DNA of 64,000 nt from Pseudarthrobacter sp. PS3-L1 (GTDB taxonomy: Bacteria; Actinomycetota; Actinomycetes; Actinomycetales; Micrococcaceae): contig NZ_JASISU010000002.1 of the NCBI RefSeq assembly GCF_030063285.1, positions 124,001 through 188,000 on the forward strand, read 5' to 3'. The translations under genes and the position numbers were made by a program. The stretch's first letter is position 1. Every line of letters begins with the position of its first letter. This document shows, piece by piece, positions 58,444 through 64,000 of the stretch. The notes beneath the pieces are model-generated. The model saw nothing but the letters and a program-made list of their open reading frames with translations. It was not told the origin of the DNA and did no database searches.

Positions 58444-58471
58444 TGCGAGCTTTTATCAAACCCAGAGCGGT

Positions 58472-60487
58472 TCAGTCGTGGTGGGTGTGGGTTATTTGGT
58501 TGGTGAGCCAGTCGATGAGGGGCTGGCTGGAGCCTGGGGCGTTTTCGGGTTGTTGGTGGTGGTGTGCGTGCCAGGTTTGCACGTCGTTGGATTCGTTGGT
58601 GTTGGTGTTGGTGATGAAGCCCGTTAGTGGGCAGCTCGCAAGTTTTAGGGGGTGTGGTGCGGCTAGGCGGGTGAAGTGCAGGTGGTAGGCGAGTGCGCCT
58701 AGTGGCGTTCGTATGGGGGAGAGGTGTGTGGTGAGGTTGAAAGATTTGGCCCAGGGTAAGCAGTCTTCTGGATCCATGGGTTTTGCCAGGTAGTAGCCCT
58801 GGCCAAAGGCCGCACCGAGGATCGCGGTGGCTTCGGTGAGGGTTTCATCTTCAAGGCCTTCGACAACGACGTTCATTCCGAGGTCTTGTCCTAGTTGGAT
58901 GAGTGTGGCGATGACGCTGAGGCATTGAAGGGGTTTGAGTGTGATGGTGTTGAAGAGTCCACGGTCGATTTTGATGGCGTTGAACGGGAAGGAGGAGAGT
59001 CTTTGGAGGCTGCTGTATCCGGATCCAAGATCGTCCATGGCAAGGCCTACGCCCACGTCCACGAGCTCGCGTAGTGTTGTGCGTTGTTCCTCGAGTCGTA
59101 TTTCTTCTGATTCTAGGAGTTCGAGTCCGAGTCGGTTGGCGTCGATGGCGTGAGTTGAGAGCAGTCCTTGGATCAGTGACGTTGTGGATCCATCTGCAAG
59201 GATTCCAGGGGGTAGATTCACTGATATGTCGTGGCGGATGTCTTTTTTGTCCCATGTGGCGAGGATTCCGAGGGCTTGGTCAAGGACACTGGTAAATAGA
59301 AGACGTAATTCCTCAGGACCGAAATGAGGCAAAAATTCGTTGGGGTACGCGAGGCGTCCTGACGGGAGTTTTAGTCGTGCAAGGGTTTCGAAAAGGTGCA
59401 CTGTCCCGTTCCGTAAGTCCACCACGGGCTGGAAATGAATCACAGTGTTGTTGTTTTTTAGTGCTTCTATGTACTTTTCGGGATCGATCTGTTTTTCCAG
59501 GCTGTGACTTTCCCTGGTGGTGCCGTTCACGTCTGGTTCGGGGGAGTCAAAAACGGTGTCTTGGGCGCATTGCCACCACGACTGACCTCGCTGTTTGTGT
59601 TTCTTTGCTCTGTACAGTGCTTCATCGGCGCTGCGGAGCAGGTATCGGCTGTCGGCGCCGTCGGCTGGGACCACCGCGATACCTAAGCTCATATCGACGC
59701 TAATGTGTTGAGCGTTGATGATGAAGGGCGCTTCGAAGGCCTTGTGGATACTTCCAAGAATTTTAGGTACGTCTTCATGTGCAGTTTTATGGGTGAGGTT
59801 CTTGATGATGAGAAGAAATTCGTCTCCCCCCATGCGGGCCAGGACATCGCCCTCACGCAGACACGAGAGCATCCGTGTGGCCCATTGTCGCAGTACGTCA
59901 TCTCCGAAAGCATGTCCCCACGTGTTGTTTACTAGACGGAAGTCATCAAGATCAATCAAGCCCACTGCAGCAGTCAGGCCCTGACCGGGCGGATGTTTAA
60001 CTGCGTTCTCTATGGCCTGCTCAGCGGCTATGCGATTTGGTAGCCCCGTCACGGAATCGCGAAGCGCCTGATATTGCAGTTGCCTAAACGAAGCGACCCG
60101 GTTGCTGATATCGCGTTGGACACTCACATAGTGGGTTACGCCGGTACCGCGACCGAGTCGCATCGGGATGATCTTTAACGCTGTCCAGAACGGCGAACCG
60201 TTTTTTCGGTAGTTGAGAACTTCTCCTTCAAATACTTCTTCCGAAGCAAGGACCTCCCGCATGGTGTCCTTCGTACCAGCATCAGTACCTGGACCCTGCA
60301 TGAAACGGCAGTTCTTACCGACCAATTCTTCCTGCCCATACCCTGTCATGGCGGTGAAAGCTGGCGAAACATAGACGATGGCCTGAGTTGCGTCGGTTAT
60401 CAAAGCTACATCAGCCGTCGCTTTCTGACCGGCGGCAATTACTGCCGCAATATCCAGGTACGGATCAGACTCTTTGCGTACGCTCAA
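58472..60487 (-). CDS. LOV-GGDEF-EAL protein (blue-light-linked c-di-GMP enzyme)
   Basis: A 671-residue cytosolic protein. Residues about 20-130 are a PAS domain of LOV type: GKNCRFMQG carries the flavin-reactive Cys60, and NYRKNGSPFW is the flavin-contact motif. The GGDEF domain has RMGGDEF (218-224) with the active motif intact. The EAL domain has FETLARLK (ETL for EAL, Glu367) and DDLGSGYSS (485-493), so metal ligands look kept. A histidine-rich tail of about 80 residues follows. It likely makes or breaks c-di-GMP under blue light. Stands alone; start at ATG 60487. Confidence 0.87.
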   Translation of the reverse strand: MSVRKESDPYLDIAAVIAAGQKATADVALITDATQAIVYVSPAFTAMTGYGQEELVGKNCRFMQGPGTDAGTKDTMREVLASEEVFEGEVLNYRKNGSPFWTALKIIPMRLGRGTGVTHYVSVQRDISNRVASFRQLQYQALRDSVTGLPNRIAAEQAIENAVKHPPGQGLTAAVGLIDLDDFRLVNNTWGHAFGDDVLRQWATRMLSCLREGDVLARMGGDEFLLIIKNLTHKTAHEDVPKILGSIHKAFEAPFIINAQHISVDMSLGIAVVPADGADSRYLLRSADEALYRAKKHKQRGQSWWQCAQDTVFDSPEPDVNGTTRESHSLEKQIDPEKYIEALKNNNTVIHFQPVVDLRNGTVHLFETLARLKLPSGRLAYPNEFLPHFGPEELRLLFTSVLDQALGILATWDKKDIRHDISVNLPPGILADGSTTSLIQGLLSTHAIDANRLGLELLESEEIRLEEQRTTLRELVDVGVGLAMDDLGSGYSSLQRLSSFPFNAIKIDRGLFNTITLKPLQCLSVIATLIQLGQDLGMNVVVEGLEDETLTEATAILGAAFGQGYYLAKPMDPEDCLPWAKSFNLTTHLSPIRTPLGALAYHLHFTRLAAPHPLKLASCPLTGFITNTNTNESNDVQTWHAHHHQQPENAPGSSQPLIDWLTNQITHTHHD

Positions 60488-60634
60488 AGTTTGACTCTCC
60501 CCCGTGAGATCACAGCCGCTAAGAAATTATTGTCACGATTGTAGTAGCGCAAGAGGCAACACCGCATCACAGGGGTCACTAACCGCTGCACTATGACCAA
60601 GGACTCATGAAGATCGGGTTCACGTCCTGGGCAG

Positions 60635-60675
60635 CAGAAAGCCCCGACACCTGTGGGGGAGGACGGGGCCTTCTG
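60635..60675. terminator. hairpin upstream of the LOV gene
   Basis: CAGAAAGCCCCG and CGGGGCCTTCTG pair over 12 bp with one mismatch and a 17-base loop. No T-run. It may be a leader structure of the LOV gene on the minus strand or a terminator of unknown origin. The rest of 60488-60984 shows no gene. Confidence 0.4.
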
Positions 60676-60984
60676 TGTACTCGTCTGGGGGTGATTTGTA
60701 CAAAATAAGTCTATAGATTTCCGCATGTCGTCTCTAACCCCTAGTGGCGTGTTAAAACGGGCGTCGTAGTACCTAGGTTTTTAAGAACTGGATCAAATTT
60801 GGCCGGTCCCAGTGTGCCTTGCTAACGCTGCGGGGCGTGAAGCGGCGCGCCGGATGAGGAACTGCGCCAACGCCAACGGGTACAAAGTCAGTTCCCGCGG
60901 ACGGAGCAGTGCGACATTAAGCAGGCGTTCGCCGCAGCCCACATCTAGGGCGAAGCGTCAGACCTAAATAGCAGTTGTCCGGTC

Positions 60985-61423
60985 GTTGTCATATGCGCTG
61001 ATATCAGCGCCAGTAGCACCTTGAACAGCAGCAACTACGCGCTTGGCAGATCCGAAGCGGTCGATACAGAACATGTTGGCGTTTGCTCATGAGCTGCGTG
61101 GGCGGGGTGCTGGGTTGCGTGTGTTGAATCTTGAGGGAGGGGATGTGGATACAACGACGCCGATGGGGTCGATGTTGTTCACGATCATGGCTGCCCTGGC
61201 TCAGATGGAACACGAGATCAAAAGCGAACGCGTCACCGACTCCATCAGCAAACGCAGGGCAGCAGGGAAGAACCTGGGTGGCAGGCCTGTGCGGGTTACG
61301 GATAGTCAGATCAGAACGGCTATGCGCCTGGTTGATGGTGGAGAGCCTGCTGCCCAGGTTGCGCGGGATCTTGGCATGTCCCGGGCCACGTTCTACAGAC
61401 GCTCACGAGGACTTGTTGCCTAG
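60985..61423 (+). pseudogene. decayed serine recombinase gene
   Basis: From 61071 the sequence matches codons 77 to the end of the intact recombinase almost base for base (MLAFAHELRGRGAGLRVLNL, the E helix, then RATFYRRSRGLVA). The N-terminal half is reduced to an eroded piece at 60988-61010 (TATGCGCTGATATCAGCGCC) that corresponds to the catalytic-serine codons. Ser11 and the catalytic arginines are lost, so the product would at best be a DNA-binding fragment. The upstream 45 bases (TTCGCCGCAGCCCA) also match 30316-30360. Confidence 0.8.
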
Positions 61424-61453
61424 GTCAAGGAGGCCGGGGAAATCCTAAAGAAT

Positions 61454-61651
61454 TTATTCTTGATCTGGTCTTGTCAGGTATTTCACCCAAGGCCACACCA
61501 TGAAACCCACTGCGATTGTCATGGGAGTAAAAACAAATACGCTGCCAGTTTCTGTGAGGAAACGAGAGAGGATAAATGTTGCCCCGAGACCACCCAGAAA
61601 GAGAAATACAGTCATAAGCCATAATTTGCTACGCGATGAATTAGTTTTCAT
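61454..61651 (-). CDS. small membrane protein
   Basis: A 65-residue protein with two helices, LWLMTVFLFLGGLGATFILS and VFVFTPMTIAVGFMVWPWVK, with a basic start (MKTNSSRSK) and end. Codon use is AT-richer than the window average. ATG 61651. No family recognised. One of three small hydrophobic minus-strand frames in a low-G+C patch. Confidence 0.58.
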   Translation of the reverse strand: MKTNSSRSKLWLMTVFLFLGGLGATFILSRFLTETGSVFVFTPMTIAVGFMVWPWVKYLTRPDQE

Positions 61652-61805
61652 TTGCCGTCTATTCTCGCAACAATTAACTCAAGGTTTGTTGCTTGTTGCC
61701 TGTTTCTCTTATCCAGATAGCACTCTGGAGTAAATGAGTTTTTTGTTTATCAAAATTCAAGATCTATCAAGGGAAAGTAAATTTTTCGGCTATTTTATTT
61801 GAGCT

Positions 61806-61880
61806 CTATCCTCTTTTTTTGAAAGCGTATATAATTCCAATTATTCCCGAGAGAATCAAAAGTACTACTACAATCTCCAA
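61806..61880 (-). CDS. very small hydrophobic peptide (24 residues), tentative
   Basis: From a TTG at 61880 the frame reads LEIVVVLLILSGIIGIIYAF then KKRG and TAG. GGGAGAG lies a few bases upstream. One membrane span with a KKRG tail resembles small membrane peptides such as type I toxins or regulators, but no antisense RNA gene can be shown. Too short for firm support. Confidence 0.3.
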   Translation of the reverse strand: MEIVVVLLILSGIIGIIYAFKKRG

Positions 61881-61916
61881 AGTGCTCTCCCTTTTATGCG
61901 TTGTTATGAAGGTTTT

Positions 61917-62156
61917 CTAATTTCCTATTGAAATTTTATCTCCATTAAAAATTCCAGTCAAAAAAAGAATAAATCCCGCGATAATAAAAATAGATGCGAA
62001 AGACCTTGCGTATATTTTTTGAAAACTTTTATGTTTTCGTTGATCGTCATTGGGATTACGTGCAGTAGTTTGCTTGCTGAGAAAGGATACAAGTGGTTTT
62101 GATAAGATAAGTGCTATAGTTCCCATTACGAGAATGAAGAGCCCCGCAGTAAGCAT
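61917..62156 (-). CDS. small membrane protein
   Basis: A 79-residue protein with helices MLTAGLFILVMGTIALILSK and FASIFIIAGFILFLTGIFNG, joined by a charged loop (TTARNPNDDQRKHKSFQKIY). AT-rich codon use, unlike the neighbours, suggests acquisition. It could be an immunity protein for a lost toxin, but nothing proves it. No family recognised. Confidence 0.5.
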   Translation of the reverse strand: MLTAGLFILVMGTIALILSKPLVSFLSKQTTARNPNDDQRKHKSFQKIYARSFASIFIIAGFILFLTGIFNGDKISIGN

Positions 62157-62307
62157 TAGACATCTGTCCTAAAGCCAAGTAATTGGTAAACATCAATGAG
62201 CAGCCACCGCCCACTCCTGCTGCAAGTCCACCGTACAGATCAAACGATGGGGCGCCTACTCCTACTGTGCAGCCGGGTCCACCTTTAAGGCCGCACTCTA
62301 CTGATGT

Positions 62308-62634
62308 TTGAGTTGCACGCCAGTGAAGGAATCACCCGGACCAGCGACCCCGGCACCTGAAGTACCTGCGCAGGAAGACGCTAACCCGAATGCGTTCATG
62401 AGCTTCGAGCCACAAGCTCCAATTATCACGCCGGAGCAGGCAATTGATGTGATGAAAAAGGCCATGGACTACAACCCTGACCTCGTCTACGACGCTTCCC
62501 CTAATAAATACGGGAACTTTGACGTCAAGATCAGGTCGCAGTCCCTAATGAACCAGGGCGGCTCCGGCACGGCCGGTATCTGGGAAGTGACACCTGACGG
62601 GAGTCATGCTGAGAAATCAACGATCATCCGGTAA
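62308..62634 (+). CDS. lipoprotein-like fragment, N-terminus probably lost
   Basis: A 108-codon frame: LSCTPVKESPGPATPAPEVP looks like the start of a mature lipoprotein right at the lipobox cysteine, but the signal peptide upstream is missing and a TGA lies in frame just before. The rest (IITPEQAIDVMKKAMDYNPD, then GTAGIWEVTPDGSHAEKST) is a soluble domain of unknown family. Either a TTG start gives a cytosolic product or, more likely, the gene is truncated. Confidence 0.45.
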   Translation: MSCTPVKESPGPATPAPEVPAQEDANPNAFMSFEPQAPIITPEQAIDVMKKAMDYNPDLVYDASPNKYGNFDVKIRSQSLMNQGGSGTAGIWEVTPDGSHAEKSTIIR

Positions 62635-63081
62635 GCAGCTCAACCACGGCACTTATCAAGTCCCAAAGTTCTTCCCAACACGTCAGCATGACAACCTGAT
62701 AATCCACGCTGCCGGAGTCGAGGCACAGAGCCGTTCTCCGCACTCATGACCCGCTGGTTGCCGGATGTCCCTGGAATTCACAACGCTCAAGGCTTAAGCC
62801 TCCGGACCTTACGAGCCGGAATCCGCCCAGGTGCAGCCTGATCTGTGCGTTCGCTTCACCCAGGGGGCCTCGTTGGCGCGGTCCGGTCGTCACTGAAGTG
62901 AACGGTCGCCTGGTCGACGCGTTATTAGACGCTGTGCTCTTTATTTCCCTACGCCGCCCACTATGATTTCGTCTATGACGCTCCAGGGATAGCGAGTTGG
63001 GGTCTGACCTCATTTGCCAGAACCGATCCCCTCGTATGCCAGAACGGCTACGGGGCTATTTGCTATCCCTAGGACATACTT
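62635..63081. other. gene-free stretch
   Basis: About 450 bases before the MFS gene. Arg-rich antisense frames here do not look coding. CTATCCCTAGGACATAC at 63063-63079 weakly resembles the TA-centred sites (CGTATCCCTAGGAAAG) but lacks symmetrical arms. Confidence 0.35.
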
Positions 63082-64000
63082 GTGACCGACACGATCACCT
63101 ATCGATCGATACTGCGCCGCGACGGAGTATTTATCGCATTCTTTGCGGCCACCATTGGGCGGCTGTCTTACGCGATGATTTCGCTGGCACTTCTGCTCAC
63201 AATTCAGGGCGCGACACACTCATATGCTGCTGCCGGGGCCTCGCTCGGCGGCTACGCTCTCATCAGCTTTCTCATGCCGCTCAAATCAAGGTTGATCGAC
63301 CGCTTAGGCACTAAAGCAGTCCTACCCTGGTTGTCCCTCGGGTTCACTCTGTGCGTCTTCGCCATCTCTGGGCTGGCATTTGAGAACGTCGGTGCTGCAC
63401 TCCCTTACATCGCGCTTTCCGTCGGAGCCGGTCTCTTTGCTCCGCCTCTCGGTCCGTCGATGCGCGCCATTTGGGCTGGCGTCACTCCCGAGTCGGCAGC
63501 ACGACGCCGCGCATATAGCCTCGATGGAGTTGTTGAGGAGGTGCTTTACGCTGTGGGGCCACTCGTTGTAGGCGGCATCCTCCTCATCGCGCCCAGCTCA
63601 CTGGTCGTGGCGATTACCGGCGTGATGAACTTGATGGGAACCATTCTTTTGGTGTTGTCGCCAGCATCACGACACAACAGTAGGAAGTCCAGGGGCGCCA
63701 CGATCAGCGCGTCGAGTGGCTGGGCGGGACCGTTCAAGCGACGAGGTTTTGTTTTCTTGCTTCTAGTTCTTCTTGGCATTGGCCTAAGCGGAGGTCCCCT
63801 CGAAGTATCTTTGGTTGCGAGATCTGAGTCGGTAGGGGAAGGTTCGAGCGTCGGGTATTTGTTCGCTGCTCTTTCCATCGGTAGTGCCGTTGGCGGTCTT
63901 CTCTGGGGGCGTTTCATTCGTGAAGACCGCCCGCGTTTGCATCTGGCCGCACTCATCGCGGTATCGGCAGCGTTCGGTCTGATGCTCGTCCCTACGACTA
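63082..64000 (+). CDS. MFS transporter (runs off the right edge)
   Basis: From GTG 63082 a frame of over 300 codons stays open to the window end: TDTITYRSILRRDGVFIAFF, then helices SLALLLTIQGATHSYAAAGA, GGYALISFLMPLKSRLIDRL (the MFS A-motif region SRLIDRLGTK), AALPYIALSVGAGLFAPPLG and a cytoplasmic middle loop with basic residues near HNSRKSRGA. The second half begins FVFLLLVLLGIGLSGGPLEV. About nine helices are present; two or three are missing. Substrate unknown; drug or sugar efflux is typical for the group. Confidence 0.82.
   Translation, partial: MTDTITYRSILRRDGVFIAFFAATIGRLSYAMISLALLLTIQGATHSYAAAGASLGGYALISFLMPLKSRLIDRLGTKAVLPWLSLGFTLCVFAISGLAFENVGAALPYIALSVGAGLFAPPLGPSMRAIWAGVTPESAARRRAYSLDGVVEEVLYAVGPLVVGGILLIAPSSLVVAITGVMNLMGTILLVLSPASRHNSRKSRGATISASSGWAGPFKRRGFVFLLLVLLGIGLSGGPLEVSLVARSESVGEGSSVGYLFAALSIGSAVGGLLWGRFIREDRPRLHLAALIAVSAAFGLMLVPTT

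Noticed and set aside
60720..60785. Further TA-centred site (ACCCCTAGTGG, TACCTAGGTTTTTA)
   Set aside because: Only CCTAG is shared; the arms are not symmetrical and do not match the other sites.

Overview
The window looks like the chromosome of a high-G+C Gram-positive bacterium, most likely an actinobacterium of the Micrococcales (Arthrobacter-like). The reasons are its class C and class E sortases, the LPLTGG-anchored pilus, a decaprenyl-phosphoryl-arabinose type gene set (UbiA, PAP2, DprE1, DprE2), an actinobacterial class E sortase/small membrane protein/DUF6993-type lipoprotein trio and actinobacterial codon style. No rRNA, tRNA or CRISPR array is recognisable. The species cannot be fixed from the sequence alone.

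Region 1 (about 1-29.5 kb) is an accessory gene array. Most genes are short, stand alone, point either way and belong to families typical of mobile cassettes: eight GNAT acetyltransferases or fragments, three VOC proteins, Nudix, HAD, two SAM methyltransferases, two P-loop kinases, a MepB-like protein, an MccF-like S66 peptidase, a YunG-like protein, small membrane proteins and lipoproteins. Several are broken by one in-frame stop (TAG, TGA, TAA, TGA) or by truncation. Two families of short repeats run through the array. One is a set of AT- or TA-centred palindromes (arms like CTCGTATCC and GGTTTCGAGGCACTTAGG). Twice, long identity between two distant sites stops exactly at the palindrome centre, which is what site-specific recombination would leave. 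The other is a shorter motif (core CCGGTGAAGGATCC, often ending CTAACGGAC) that usually follows a stop codon. The array ends at an intact serine recombinase (28889-29470) with a res-like region carrying the first family of palindromes. Two LysR-transporter divergent pairs, a nitronate monooxygenase and a RloC/PrrC-like ATPase also lie here.

Region 2 (31-46 kb) is a cell-envelope block: a membrane-anchored esterase, a PAP2 phosphatase, an SGNH hydrolase, a minus-strand operon (phosphodiester glycosidase, UbiA, DprE1, DprE2), an MprF-like lysyltransferase, a PepSY protein, a DedA protein and an OmpR-type two-component system. A direct repeat CTCAGG-N5-YTCAGG (11-bp period) precedes PAP2, MprF/glycosidase, PepSY and DedA, which suggests one regulon under the adjacent response regulator.

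Region 3 (47-58 kb) starts with an insertion-sequence scrapyard (IS3, IS30). It continues with a class E sortase cluster, then a pilus operon (large tip-like LPLTGG protein, major pilin, class C sortase). A LOV-GGDEF-EAL protein follows at 58.5-60.5 kb. Decayed recombinase copies at 30.4 and 61.0 kb lie in the same orientation and bracket the whole envelope/surface block. The last 3 kb hold a low-G+C patch of small hydrophobic genes, a lipoprotein fragment and the start of an MFS transporter.
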